Shown: positions 44,230 through 56,986, numbered from the stretch's first letter. The stretch: DNA of 64,000 nucleotides from Neoarius graeffei (GCF_027579695.1 NC_083571.1:90983388-91047387); one strand, 5' to 3'. Translations and numbers: made by a program. The notes: generated from the letters alone by a model not told the origin.

Positions 44230-44338
44230 GTGGTTTTGCAGGCTGCGGGGACCATGCCATGTCAGCCAGCCTTCACCCAGCAAGAGTACAGCGTTGTTGT
44301 CAATGACATCATTACTGAGGGACAGGCCCTACTTAAAG
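44230..44338 (+). CDS. cdh2: N-cadherin-like (classical cadherin) coding exon 2
   Basis: 109 bp between a polypyrimidine-type acceptor (TTTTGACAG, ending 44229) and a consensus donor AAAG/GTGAGT (GT at 44339-44340), ending in phase 1. It encodes [20 protein letters not shown] then [16 protein letters not shown]. The C-x-P-x-F...Y-x-V-x-V...E-G-Q-x-L-L pattern is that of the cadherin prodomain (Cadherin_pro), and EGQ-x-LL is closest to N-cadherin. The phase-1 exit and the exon size agree with intron 2 of type I cadherins. The prodomain is removed by proprotein cleavage before adhesion. Confidence 0.8.
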
Positions 44339-44605
44339 GTGAGTCAGGAAGTCTTTTGTAATTTGTGTGAATTCAATTCTTGCAGCATTTACTGCTTGCT
44401 GTGACAGATGGTCAAGGTAACTGTGGCGGATTGCAGTAGGATTCTGTATCTATCTTTTCTTTCAGCTTCCCCACATTCGGATGATGAGAAAATAGTGTGT
44501 GTTGTGGGTCAGAGTCATGTGGGGGAGGGAGCCTGGTTTATGTGCCTGTGTTTGTGTTTATATGTGAAGGCAGAGAAAGGGGAGGGCTGTGTTTAATCAG
44601 TGAGC

Positions 44606-44608
<3 letters not shown>

Positions 44609-44665
<57 letters not shown>
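44609..44665. repeat. (TG)n microsatellite
   Basis: About 28 units. Confidence 0.97.
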
Positions 44666-44667
<2 letters not shown>

Positions 44668-45765
44668 GTAAGAGTGATGGTTTTACTTTGGAAGGTGTGT
44701 GAGTTTGTTGTGAGCATGAGATATTTGCGGTTTAATATCAAATTGCTGGGTTTGCACACATGGCTGAAACATCCACTGATCAATATCATTGATTACACCC
44801 CCATCCAAGGAGGCCGTCAATAGCCCAAAGCCTACTCACCCGTACTCATATGGCTATTTAATCACAGTTCAAAGATCCACAGGAGCTGACTTCAGCAGGG
44901 AGGAAATGTGAATGTGTATATTTGACACTTAGGAATTACCCACAATGCCAAAATTTATTCAGGGCTTGATTTGAAGGAGGATGCTAATCCACAGCGAACA
45001 AAATAACAAAAGTATTCCTGTTGTAACATTTCTATCATCCCTTTCCTTCTCCTTTTGTACTTTACGTCACTTAAGATGTCGGTTATCGATAGAGCTCAGA
45101 AGTCATCATGTTGACTGTCCTTAAAAGAAATTCAAAAAATAAAGATAACTAGCGCTAATGAGTAAAAACATACCCAGAGATAACACAACAATAAATCAGA
45201 TAAGATAACAATCTTTAGTTGTCTCAGTGTTTAAGTGTTTACTCTGGAACGTTTGTATATTTCATTTTCCTGTGTGCCTTTAATTAGCTATTACACGATT
45301 ATATTGGCTAGCTAGGTAGCTAACTAACAGGTTCTCTTTTTTTTTTCCTTGCAAAGCAAAACATTTGACACCTTTTAGGGTAAGATAAGGTTACCTTTCA
45401 TATTATGAGATGAGTGTTATGGCATTCACAGATCAATGGAAAGTTTTATTTGTTTGTTTGGAATGGAGGAAACGTGCTAGCTAAACTAATCCTGAGGTAA
45501 AACATTACTCACAGTGGATAGTGTGTTATTAACTTAATGTCCTCTTACACCAGACCTTCAGAACTCACATTAGAGATGCACTTTGCTTCTGATAATTATA
45601 CATAAACCTCAGTGAACAGCAGATTTCTATACCCATTCAACACAGACAGTACTGTATGTATTTATTTCTTTTGTAACATTTTGTAACACTTCTTATGCTG
45701 TACTCTTTTGAAATTCAAAGACCCATATGCAAGTTGTTACCCTTTCTTAAGTTTTGATCTATGGG

Positions 45766-45766
<1 letters not shown>

Positions 45767-45828
<62 letters not shown>
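45767..45828. repeat. (AC)n microsatellite
   Basis: About 31 units. Confidence 0.97.
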
Positions 45829-45831
<3 letters not shown>

Positions 45832-45946
45832 TGCACCCTGCACTGACCAAGAGCAATTAAAACAAAAGAGACAACCATGGCTTTAGATTTCACACTGGGA
45901 GTCTACATTTCGCAGCCTGGGGGGAGTTTCCAGTACTCATTTTACG

Positions 45947-45948
<2 letters not shown>

Positions 45949-45980
<32 letters not shown>
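45949..45980. repeat. (TG)n microsatellite
   Basis: 16 units. Confidence 0.97.
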
Positions 45981-45981
<1 letters not shown>

Positions 45982-46112
45982 ACGTCTGGTAAAACTGCCC
46001 TTGGTAAGTTATACGCTTACAAAGACGAACCAGCTTATATCCATGTTGTCTCACAAATTTGCTTCCTGTATTCTTTTCAAGTTGAAAGATGGAGCACCAT
46101 GACATTTTCTCA

Positions 46113-46121
<9 letters not shown>

Positions 46122-46165
<44 letters not shown>

Positions 46166-46175
46166 GCGCGCGCGC
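46122..46175. repeat. (CA)n(CG)n compound microsatellite
   Basis: About 20 CA units followed by 6-7 CG units, a potential Z-DNA-forming run. Confidence 0.95.
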
Positions 46176-46475
46176 AGAGTGACTAAAGCCTGTCTTTTTC
46201 CTGCAATCTCATCCCATTTCTCTGGACTCCTTTGTTGGGTTTCAGTTAATACCTTTACTAACAGTATCTTTTGCTAATGCAAGCATGAAAACCTCAATCT
46301 TTTCATTCATCTCTCTTTCTTTCTTGGCCAGTGTATGTGCCTCAGGGGATTTCACCCCGTATGTGGATTAGTAGGAGTCTCTTGTCTAACATGAGGAGGA
46401 TGTTTTGTTTCAGTAGCATTCATTAATCACTGCCTTTTTAAAGCAAATGACTCAGGGACGAATACTTTCACTGCT

Positions 46476-46498
46476 CCCCCCCCCCCCCCCCCCCCCCC
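46476..46498. repeat. Poly(C) tract
   Basis: 23 consecutive cytosines. The length may be affected by sequencing error. Confidence 0.85.
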
Positions 46499-47143
46499 TT
46501 CAGCTGAGGAGGATACAGTTAGAGGTGTCTCACTATCTACCCTCGGTGATCCACACTGATAAAATGTGCTTATGAAGCAGTGCTACATGGTGAGATAGAA
46601 TAGCATACAGACAAAATAACTTCCTGTGAATCTCCTGATTCATCCTTTTTCATCTTCCTCCTTCCTCTGTATTTTTCCAGAGTCACAGGTCACTCAAATT
46701 TAAATACAGTAACTAGTGTGCAAAATACATTTTTCATGGCAATTACAAATCATAGAAATCAGTTTCATGTTGTTTTTTTTTATTGTAGCACTCTGCTTTG
46801 TTATCAACACTCAAATAACCTGAGTAGGGCTGTACAATATGATGATATGTGACAAAGTTTCATGTCACCTCATATTATGCTCTCTCATTTATTTAATTGA
46901 GTTTCAAGTCACATTCTTTACGGTGATATTTTTTGCCATTTGGACGGTTTATTTGGGATGCGGCCACTGCTGCTGTTCTGAATGATGGGTCGCAAGGCGC
47001 TACCAAGCCATCGTTAGCACAGACCTGGTTATTAGCTGTGGATTAGAAGTCAACCCTTCCCCCAGCTGAATTACAGGTAAACACATTGTTTATTAAGAAA
47101 TTAATATTATCATTAAGATATGTGAAATTAGGACTATTATTAT

Positions 47144-47533
47144 TCCATCCATCCATCCATCCATCCATCCATCCATTATCTGTAGCTGCTTTATCCTGTT
47201 CTACAGGGTCGCAGGCAAGCTGGAGCCTATCCCAGCTGACTATGGGCGAGAGGCGGGGTACACCCTGGACAAGTCGCCAGGTTATTGCAGGGCTGACACA
47301 GAGACACAAACAACCATTCACACTCACATTCACACCTACGGTCAATTTAGAGCCGCCAATTAGCCTAACCTGCATGCCTTTGGACTGTGGGGGAAAACGG
47401 AGCACCCGGAGGAAACTCACGGGGAGAACATGCAAACTCCACACAGAAAGGCCCTCGTCGGCCACTGGGCTCGAATCCAGGACCTTCTTGCTGTGAGGCA
47501 ACAGTGCTAACCACTACACCACCGTGCCGCCCC
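47144..47533 (-). mobile_element. tRNA-derived SINE, ATGG-tail form, full length
   Basis: Complete minus-strand copy with eight CCAT units as tail. ACTATTATTATT is found on both sides (about 47132-47143 and 47535-47546); the right copy seems to have seeded the following (TAT)n array. Confidence 0.9.
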
Positions 47534-47535
47534 AA

Positions 47536-47536
47536 C

Positions 47537-47577
<41 letters not shown>

Positions 47578-47592
47578 GTAGTAGTAGTAGTA
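47536..47592. repeat. (ATT)n(AGT)n microsatellite
   Basis: About 14 ATT then 5 AGT units next to the SINE head. Confidence 0.93.
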
Positions 47593-48553
47593 TTTTGGAT
47601 CAAAACATGTTTGATTTTGCTAACTAGCCATTTTTTAAATGCTGGACAATGAATGCTAACGATTTTACCACCTTAATTATCAACAACCTTATACCAATTA
47701 TAATAAATTCTAATTATTTAACTCTTTTTGATGATTTTGATAATCTTAAAATGCTACATTCATTTTTTGAAATGTTATTTATTTATTAATTATTCTTTGA
47801 ATTTATAGAAAATGTGCTATATCATGAGATGTATCATGATCTGGCTATGAAAACACCTTTATCAGGATATGAGATTTTGGTCATATTACACAGCCCTAAT
47901 CCTGATACATATGTTTTATTATGTTGAAAACATGTTGAAAATAGTGTCTTCAAATGCAGGGCTTCCATGTCGCACATATCTACATCACTTTTTTCCCCCT
48001 CATGTCTAAACATGTCTTTCACAAAAATGCACCCTGAGAATTATATCACTGATATTTTGTCTATCCTTTTTTCTTCATGTTTTGAGCACGGAACCCAAAT
48101 GCTGGATTTGCTTGTAACTTTTCTGTAATTTTTTTGCATCAGAGAAAGATAGTACAGAAGGAACTCACTTTGGCTTGTTGGATAATGAGAGAATATGATC
48201 ACAAGGAGATGTGGAGTTTGTGAAGTTATTACATCACTGAACAGAACCCACACACAGACAAATATACACACAGAGAACTGCTCCAAATGTGTGTGTTTGA
48301 TCATTTCTGATGAAAGGACATGGGAGAACTTTGAGCTTCAAGTTTGTTGTGTTTCAAAACTTAGACAAATCCAAATGAATCGGGGGGGTTGTAGCAGACA
48401 GATAAAAAAAACGGAAGGCCATTTTTGGCCTGGGACATGGGTACTTTCTTGCAGTAAGTTTGTCCAATCAAAATGCAGCAGTGAAGTCATCAACATGCGG
48501 GTCAGTGCTCCTCTAAGGGCTGACTGAACTGGAATTAAAGGAAGAACAGACAC

Positions 48554-48555
<2 letters not shown>

Positions 48556-48603
<48 letters not shown>
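48556..48603. repeat. (TG)n microsatellite
   Basis: 24 units. Confidence 0.97.
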
Positions 48604-48607
<4 letters not shown>

Positions 48608-48862
48608 TTCTTGCTACATATTGGGGACTGGAATACAATTTTTACCAATAGAGTTAGAACATTTTTGGGAAGTGGGGACATTTTGGCTGGTCCTCACTTG
48701 TTCAAAGGGTTGTTTGAAGGTAAAGACTAACAGGTTCAGGTTAGAATGAGGTTTAGGTTCAGATCAGGGTAAGGGTTGGGTTAAGGCATTTAGTTGTGAT
48801 ACTTAAGGTTAGGGTAAGCGGCGAGGGAATGCATTATGTCAGTGAGTGTTCCCACAAAGATA

Positions 48863-48865
<3 letters not shown>

Positions 48866-48897
<32 letters not shown>
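48866..48897. repeat. (GT)n microsatellite
   Basis: 16 units. Confidence 0.95.
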
Positions 48898-48901
<4 letters not shown>

Positions 48902-50104
48902 GGGTATTTGGGGAGCTTGCTTTTGTGATGTCTGTTTTTTAAATGGTAATATGAACCTTTAAGTACAGTCCATAATAAACAAGTTTGGACCAAATGACTA
49001 AATGGACAATTGTCCTTGCTGTCATCCAAAGCTGATTGTGATTTATTTCTTTTTGGTATCGTTGATTTATTTTGTCACTCTAAAACTTTGTCTGACACAA
49101 ACCTTTATTGGATTAAATGATTAAATGATGTATTCTATCACAGCAGGAATACATCTGCTCATGTGAATTTAAAATTAAACTATTAAAATGTAGTAAAATA
49201 TGTAAGTGGGTTGAAAATCGATTGCTTTGTGTACATTTAAGAACAAACTTGCTGAAAATAGAACTATTGGTGATTGACGAAATATAAATAAATTCTCAAG
49301 AAATGGGAATAAAAAAACAAAGTGTATGAGATTTTCCGACAATAATGCTCAAAACCGATTAATCCCATTGTTTAAAAAATATATGGTCACTTACATAAGA
49401 TGATGTAAGTTTTATTGATGGATCATTAGCTAAGATGAACTGCTAGCTATGTTAGCCAGCCAAACATTAGTTATTTATGCTAGCTTGCTAAATTATAGTG
49501 TGTAGCCAGTGGGAAAAAAATAATGTAGTACTACCACTTAACTTACCAGTTAACATTTCCATCATGATATAATTAAACATTGAACTCAACTATATTTTCA
49601 ATGTGTTATTTTCTTGTATGAATCTGAGTATTAGGGTAATCATATATTCCAGATGTTGCTTCATTTCTATCTGTGGGGGGCGGGGGTGCATAATTGGTTG
49701 AGTAAAGCTACTGTATGTGTAGCTAAAAGCACACACATTGTTCATAGATCAGATCACTGGAGGCTCTGTCTGAACAGAGCAGGCAAACGAGCTCACATAC
49801 TCATCCCCTTAATTAATGAATTATTGAATCACAGCATTCGTGAATAATTAAGAGTTTTGTAGAAAGGACTTCTTTATCCTAGTTTACAAAATATTAATAT
49901 CCAGATGAAAAAAAGATATCAGAAATACTGATATTTAAAGCCAAATGTCACGCATTCTTTCAGAAATGCACACTAAAAAGAGGAGAAATCAGTGTGACCT
50001 CTAACAATAAGCTTGAAAGAACAGAATCCATGATAATAGGGCATCCAGTAATAATCTTTTAACACTCAAAAGAGGCTTATGAAGGGATGACAGAGTGAGT
50101 GAGT

Positions 50105-50105
<1 letters not shown>

Positions 50106-50136
<31 letters not shown>
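50106..50136. repeat. (GA)n microsatellite
   Basis: 15 units. Confidence 0.95.
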
Positions 50137-50141
<5 letters not shown>

Positions 50142-50467
50142 TTTTGTTTGTATGGTGCATTACTGGGTCAGGCTCCTCATCTCCTCTGTAGAAATGCCAG
50201 AACCTCAGCAGCCCTGCGTCTAAAAGCATCCATAAGTGCCAGCTCTCACAGCTTTGTTCAAGTCTAATATAATTCAGTACTAAGTGCAAACACATCTTCG
50301 CTGTTTGAAACACTTATCTAAAAAAGAAAAACATATCTTGTAGCTAAAGCCAACCACATCCAACTACATACTTTTCCAAATATAAAGCTGCACCATCAGC
50401 TCAGGATGGAAACTAGTTGGAGCTCACAGACAAGCAATGTTCGGCAGGGCTCAGACCTGCTGGACCT

Positions 50468-50473
<6 letters not shown>

Positions 50474-50529
<56 letters not shown>

Positions 50530-50541
50530 GCACACACACAC
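50474..50541. repeat. (AC)n microsatellite, interrupted
   Basis: About 25 units, then GTGCGCG and six further CA units. Confidence 0.95.
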
Positions 50542-51263
50542 TATACTTCTTGTGTTCAAAACTGAGCTACCCTGTGGCACTGTCTGCTGTAGATCAACTC
50601 AAACAGCCTTGAGGCCTGAACTCGGCCGAGTCCACACATCTCTTAGCTTGGGTCAGACGGGGCCATATGCTATGACTGACACGACCATGACACCTGAATA
50701 AAATGTGACACCCACACAGATACAGGTAAGGTGAGAAGAAGGATTTTTGAGCAGATGATTATTTTGGGGCTGTTCAAGGTGCCTTAGCTTTGACAGTTCG
50801 CAAATGTTTCCTAGCTGATGGAGAAACATGGAAGGGGAGAAGAATCATTGACAGGCTTTACATACACTTCCGACAAATCTTCCAAACCACCGGAACCAAG
50901 GTATTGGATTTAAAATAGTGTATGAATTTCATCTTTAACTGATATAAAACTTTACATCTTAGAATTAGGCACATAGAAGTCAACAGTGTGCACATTTACA
51001 TACTATAGCTAGTAGAATATCAATATTAAATTTGATTTCCCTGTTGTTTGCTGCCATCAACGTTGAAATTATATTATGGGTTTGATTAACCTTTATGTTG
51101 CTCAATAAGCTGATCAATCACTAGACATAACTGATTTGTGTTATCTCTAATTCTTGATTACATCTTGTTTCATAGTTTGCTTGCACCTATTGTACTGTAT
51201 TATCCATCCTAATGTACCTGCCAGCACCTACAATTTAATGTTTTTAAAATAATGCAAAATTTA

Positions 51264-51295
51264 TTCTCTCTCTCTCTCTCCCTCCCTCCCTCCCT
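51264..51295. repeat. (TC)n(CCCT)n microsatellite
   Basis: TC units running into CCCT units. Confidence 0.9.
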
Positions 51296-51716
51296 TTCAC
51301 TTTCTCTCTGTCAGTCCTTTTCCTCTGCATGGTACCAGCTTAACTTGACTTTACTTTACTCATCTTTTTTGGTTTTCCATTGGGCCAAACTTGTGGATAA
51401 TACTTGGTAACGGGTACTTTTTTTGGGATCACCTCCATCAAGGTTCCAAGTGAGCTGAAGCAATACCAAAAGGTGATGAGAAACACTGCAGACTACAAAC
51501 TGGTCAGAGAGAATTGTATCACTGCATCATCATTGTACAAGATGGGACATCCTGAACACATCCTCCATTTTAAAATAGCATTATATTTATGTATTATACT
51601 TCACTGATTATATGTGTGTTTTCACCATGCGTGTGGATGTTGTGTATGTGCAGGCAAAATGATGTTATATCCAGCTGAAGTTGTCACAATTCATCACAAT
51701 TTAAACGCATGTTGTT

Positions 51717-51755
51717 AAACAAACAAACAAACAAACAAACAAACAAACAAACAAA
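51717..51755. repeat. (AAAC)n microsatellite
   Basis: About 10 units. Confidence 0.95.
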
Positions 51756-51852
51756 AAATAACGTAAAAACCAAACTGTCAGGATGTAATGGTAATAGCAT
51801 AAACAGTGCCATCGGTTTACAAGCAGCAGAAAAAAAAAACCCTTCTACACGC

Positions 51853-52402
51853 TATATGTTAAAATGATGTTATGGTTTTCACTCACACAGGGTTTTCACT
51901 CGAAGAGCATGGGTTCATGTCCCTACTTGGTATATTCCTTTCAGACAAAGTTTTGCTGCAGGAAGCTCATTTAAAATTAGCCACCCTGTATTGATATTTT
52001 GCCTAACCCTCTGTTGGTGAAAAAAAAGGGTAATGTTTCTGGGTTGACCATGGTTTTGTAATAAATCAAACATCATAGCATGGCATTACTCTGACTGAAG
52101 CAGGATTCTGTCTATCTTACTAAAAGTTATGGTCTCGAATGGTTTCTTATGAAAGCAGGAGCCGTCGGTCGGTGACTTGCTTTAATATGCTTACTGACTA
52201 CAGAGATCAAAAGCAGAGTGCACTACACTCATCGTTTTTCCCAACAGAGGGTTAGGCAAAATATCAGTACGGAGTGGCTAATTTTAAATGAGTTATCTGC
52301 AGCAAAACTTTCCCCAAATAAAATATGCCAAGCAGAGACACAAACCTGCATTCTCCAAACGAAAGCCCTGTGCTTTAACCATTACGCCATGTTAACATAT
52401 AT
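51853..52402. repeat. Foldback element with tRNA-like ends
   Basis: Arms 51853-52028 and 52234-52402 are inverted copies at about 75-80% identity (shared core CTCATTTAAAATTAGCCA and AACCCTCTGTTGG). The outer 60 bp of the right arm, read on the minus strand, has TGGCGTAATGGTTAAAGC (A box-like) and GCAGGTTTGTGTCTC (B box-like). The left arm shows GGGTTCATGTCCC at the same place. Confidence 0.75.
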
Positions 52403-52590
52403 AAGTATGTAATAAATAAATAATAGTAATAAAGATGTTCCTGTGTGTGTGTGTTTCACGTTGAAGATGACATCACTGCAGTGTTCTGTGGTGCTGCTAT
52501 GACAACCAGCTGTACTGGAAAATGAACTGCTGATACCAAAAGTGAGTAAAGTCGAATCAAGTTGTGGTGGTACCATGCAGTGGAAAAGGC

Positions 52591-52591
<1 letters not shown>

Positions 52592-52628
<37 letters not shown>
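52592..52628. repeat. (TC)n microsatellite
   Basis: 18 units. Confidence 0.95.
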
Positions 52629-52631
<3 letters not shown>

Positions 52632-53088
52632 ACACGGACTTCATTACCTTGCATTGATCTAACAAAACAAAGATACTGGAAGCATCGATCACTACATCAA
52701 TGTGTGTACATGTTCATGAGTGTGTGTGTATGTGAGAGAGAGAGAGAGTTAGTAGTGTGAAGCTTAGCATCAAACCAGTTCAAGGAATGAAAATGAAAAC
52801 TGGAAGCGAATGGTATTTTGCTGCGAACAAAAATGCAAGAATAATCATTCTTGACTGTTTCGGGGAGTTTGGAATTTGCTGGCTCTATTGACAACTTTTA
52901 CCATTGCGTTTGGACTTCTTTTGATAACAACAACATGCAGTAAATTATATTGGGCTATTTCATAGAAAGATGGCGCACAAACAGTAAAATTGCACTTTGT
53001 GTGTGATGGCCTTAATGAATGCACAGTTTCCAGGACTAATAGCTTTCTAAACTCCCTATTTTATTATATGAGCTCTATATTCAGCCTA

Positions 53089-53405
53089 GGTGGCACTGTA
53101 GTCTCACAGCAAGAAAGTTCTGGGTTCGAGCCCAGCGGCTGATGGGGGCCTTTCTATGTGGAGTTTGCATGTTCTCCCTGTGTCTGCGTTGGTTTCCTCC
53201 GGTTTCTCCCACAGTCCAAAGATATGCAGGTTAGGTGGCTCTAAATTGTACATAGGTGTGAGTGTGAATGGTTGAGAGGAGAAAACCTCTATAATAGTCC
53301 TGTAGAAGACAAGGGGAAATCACTACTGTAATGTTCCCTAGAAACTTTGATGGCTGAAGTCGTCGGCGCGGCCACGTCACAATAGTGATATGCCAAAATG
53401 GATGG
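53089..53405 (+). mobile_element. tRNA-derived SINE variant with a different 3' module
   Basis: A 12-bp duplication ATATTCAGCCTA (53077-53088, 53406-53417) sets the limits. The first 185 bp are the standard SINE (with an 18-bp-scale deletion in the A box region; B box GGTTCGAGCCC intact). From about 53275 the usual 3' half is replaced by an unrelated 120 bp (GAGAGGAGAAAACCTCTATA to ATGCCAAAATGGATGG). Confidence 0.85.
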
Positions 53406-53417
53406 ATATTCAGCCTA

Positions 53418-53883
53418 TTATGTTTCAGGAATGGAATTGAAGGAAAATTCCGAGATTTTTTTTAATCCTGGGCTCTATTTTCACATCTCTTTGGGTCCAA
53501 ATATTTAACTAGGGACAAAAACAATTAAAATTGGTTCAGTATTGAGTTGTAACTGGCAACTGCAAAACAGCTATACAATATAATCCTCTGGTGCAATCAT
53601 CCACATCAAAATAAACCACTTGTTTTCGCCACTGACAGGCACATAATGTTATTATAACTGTCTGCCAACACAAAAATGATCCCTACAGAGACACACCTGT
53701 GTCTGTTTACCTCAGTAAGTGTAAACAAACTGTAGAAAATCACACACACACACACACAAATTGTTTTACCTTTCTGTTCTTCCGGTCCCTGACGCAGCAC
53801 CCCATTCAGTGCCTATAGTCGATTTTCGCACAGGGGCTGTTTTCTGATGTTTACAAAAGAGATCCTTTCCATGTTGTCAGACA
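53418..53883. other. Intronic spacer
   Basis: A short (CA)n at 53741-53757; otherwise nothing recognised. Confidence 0.5.
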
Positions 53884-53887
53884 CTTG

Positions 53888-54915
53888 CGCTACGTTCACA
53901 CTGCAAGGCTTAATGCTCAATTCCGATTTTTTTGTGAGGTCGTTCACATTAACAAATATATGCGACTTGTATGTGATCCTCAGTATGAACGAAAAGCGAC
54001 CTAAAAGTGTTCCGCATGCGCACTGCAGGATACGACGACGTCACACGCAGTGAGCATGGCCAGTGTTTACGGAAGTAAAACCGCCCGGTTGCGGTATGAC
54101 TCATCCAATCTAGCTTGAATAGCTGCATCCCCCCAAATGGAAATCAGCTCCCTAACCTCTGCGTCCTTCCATTGAGAAGATTCAGAACCTTCACAGCCCG
54201 AAGCGTCCCTCGCACTGATGTCATGCGCAGGGGCGCAGATACGTTTTTTGAACTGGGGGGGACAAAAAACTGGGGGGGGACAAAGCTGCCAGCTAACCAA
54301 CCCCAACATGCCTGTCAAACTTGTTGTTAGTAACCATAGCAACCAAGCTCGAGCTCGCAACCTGTGCAGTCTGCGCAGCTCAACCAACCGAATATCAGTC
54401 TTTGTTTTGTTTTATGTGAGTTGTTGCAACTATATGTATACACTGCTGTGCACCTCAATAAACCGAATGGTAATTAGTCTTTTGATTTTTCCGTGAGGTT
54501 TGCCTTATGCAATGAAAGACAGCATAAACGTTTTTTCCTCCCTATAAGTAGGGGGGACCGAACGAGGTGAATTTAAATATGACTCGTCCCACCCTCTATC
54601 TGCGCCTGTGATTATGCGCCATGTTGTTGTAACTTTTTTGAGAGACCCGCCGCCTACTTCAGCGCAGAATAGTGACGTTTGTGGCTTGTTGATGACGTGT
54701 AAGTCGGATGAATGTGACCTGGCGGTTCAGACTGAAGTCGCATATGAAAAGAGCGGATAGGAATCGGAATTAGCACCACATATCCAAACGGCCTGGGTCG
54801 GATTTGAAAAAATCGGATCTGTGTCATTCATATTGTCAATAAAAGATCGGATACAGGTCACATATGGGCGAAAAGATCGGATTTGAGTCACTTCAGCCTG
54901 CAGTGTGAACGTAGC
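53888..54915 (-). mobile_element. Composite TIR element, copy 3 (inverted)
   Basis: Same ends as copies 1 and 2, reversed. Flanking CTTG (53884-53887) and CTTA (54916-54919) are a near-match. It carries the hAT MITE at 54228-54610 and the SANT-like exon fragment (54070-54205, minus strand), without the LINE insertion. Confidence 0.88.
54228..54610 (+). mobile_element. hAT MITE (GGGCGCAGATA family), copy 4
   Basis: Same insertion point within the composite as copies 2 and 3. It has a short duplication of the ACTGGGGGGGACAAA segment near its left end. Confidence 0.9.
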
Positions 54916-55244
54916 CTTACAGTGGTGCTTGAAAGTTTGTGAAACATCATCAGATTTTCACACAAGTCCTAAAAGTAGATAAAGAGAACCCAATTAAACA
55001 ATTGAGACAAAAATATTATACTTGGTCATTTATTTATTGAGGAAACTGATCCAATATTACATATCTGTGAGTGGCAAAAGTATGTGAACATCTGGGATTA
55101 GCAGTTAATTTGAAGGTGAAATTAGAGTCAGGTGTTTTCAATCAATGGGATGACAATCAGGTGTGAGTGGGCACCCTGTTTTATTTAAAGAACAGGGATC
55201 TATCAAAGTCTGATCTTCACAACACATGTTTGTGGAAGTGTATC

Positions 55245-56985
55245 ATGGCACGAACAAAGGAGATTTATGAGGATCTCAGAAAAAGCGTTGTTGATGCTCA
55301 TCAGGCTGGAAAAGGTTACAAAACCATCTCTAAAGAATTTGGACTCCACCAATCCACAGTCAGACAGATTGTGTACAAATGGAGGAAATTCAAGACCATT
55401 TTTACCCTCCCCAGGAGTGGTTGACCAACAAAGATCACTCCAAGAGCAAGGTGTGGAATAGTCAGTGAGGTCACAAAGGGTAACTTCTAAGGCCAAGTTT
55501 ACATTAGACCGTATCTGTCTCGTTTTCTTCGCGGATGCACTGTCCGTTTACATTAAAACGCCGGGAAACGGGAATCCGCCAGCGTCCACGTATTCAATCT
55601 AGATCGTGTCTGGTCCGGTGCTGTGTAAACATTGAGGATACGCAGATACGCTGTGCTGAGCTCTAGCTGGCGTCGTCATTGGACAATGTCACTGTGACAT
55701 CCACCTTCCTGATTCGCTGGCGTTGGTCATGTGACGCGACTGAAAAACGGCGTGGACTTCCGCCTTGTATCACCTTTCATTAAAGAGTATAAAAGTATGA
55801 AAATACTGTAAATACTGATGCAAATACTGCCCATTGTGTAGTTATGATTGTCTTTAGGCTTGCCATCCTTCCACTTGCAAGTGGTAAGTGACGCGCATAC
55901 CCGATATGCACTGAGAGCACACACACAGCGGCTCAGTCCTGAATTACTGCTCGTGCACTTCACTCGCGCGCTCTGTGAGCTGCGCAGGGCCGGAGTGCGC
56001 ACCCTCCAGAGGGCACTCGCTGTTCAGGGCGGAGTGATTTGGAGCGCAGGATGCCTGTGGAGCCGAGCGTATCCGTGTATTGGCGTTGCTGAGTGCAGGC
56101 GAATCGTGTATTGGTGTTGCTGTGTGCATGTTAATCGTTTTAAAAACGTTAATCTGATGATCCGCTGATACGGTCTAATGTAAACCCCACCTAAGCAACT
56201 GAAGACCTCTCTGACATTGGCTAATGTTAATGTTCATGAGTCCACCATCAGGAGAACACTGAACAACAATGGTCTGCATGGCAGGGTTGAAAGGAGAAAG
56301 CCACTGCTCTCCAAAAAGAGCATTGCTGCTCGTCTGCAGTTTGCTAAAGATCACGTGGACAAGCCAGAAGGCTATTGGAAAAATGTTTTGTGGATGAATG
56401 AGACCAAAATAGAACTTTTTGGTTTAAATGATAAGCATTAAGTTTGGAGAAAGGAAAACACTGCATTCCAGCATAAGAACCTTATCCCATCTGTGAAACA
56501 TGGTGGTGGTAGTGTCATGGTTTGAGCCTGTTTTGTTGCATCTGGGCCAGGATGGCTTGCCATCATTGATGGAACAATGAATTTTGAATTATACCAGCGA
56601 ATTTTAAAGGAAAATGTCAGGGCATCTGTCCATGAAGTGAATCCCAAGAGAAGGTGGGTCATGCAGCAAGGCAACAACCCTAAGCACACAAGTTGTTCTA
56701 CCAAAGAATGGTTAAAGAAGAATACATTTAATGTTTTGGAATGGCCAAGTCAAAGTCCTGATCTTCATCCAATCAAAATGTTGTGGAAGGACCTGAAGCA
56801 AGCAGTTCATGTGAGGAAACCCACCAACATCCCAGAGGTGAAGCTGTTCTGTCCAGAGGAATGGGCTAAAAATTCCTCCAAGCTGGTGAGCAGGACTGAT
56901 CAACAGTTACCGGAAGCATTTAGTTGCAGTTATTGCTGCACAAGGGGGTCACACCAGATACTGAAAGATACCACTTCCAGATATG
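55245..56985 (+). pseudogene. Tc1 transposase with all catalytic positions lost
   Basis: From ATG 55245 the paired-like N-terminus is intact (MARTKEIYEDLRKSVVDAHQ ... STVRQIVYKWRKFK), up to a TGA at 55422. After the insert, STIRRTLNNNGLHGRV, then WMNETK where Tc1 family members have a catalytic Asp-Glu (D to N). Then QQGNNPKHT (both Asp of the usual block replaced) and SPDLHPIKMLW (Glu to Lys). Additional stops lie near 56441 and 56524. It is a fossil. Confidence 0.85.
55492..56190. mobile_element. TIR element (AGTTTACATTAGACCGTAT) inside the Tc1 copy
   Basis: GTTTACATTAGACCGTATC near the left is repeated inverted at the right (GATACGGTCTAATGTAAAC). CTAAG is duplicated (55487-55491, 56191-56195), and the Tc1 sequence is continuous without it. 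Non-coding; GC-rich. Superfamily not assigned; its ends and 4-5 bp duplication are reminiscent of the GCTACG family. Confidence 0.82.
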
Positions 56986-56986
56986 T

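Noticed and set aside
47144..47533. Short frames in the SINE copies (for example at 47043-47501)
   Set aside because: Repeat-derived; the same frames recur at each SINE copy and have no protein homology that I recognise.
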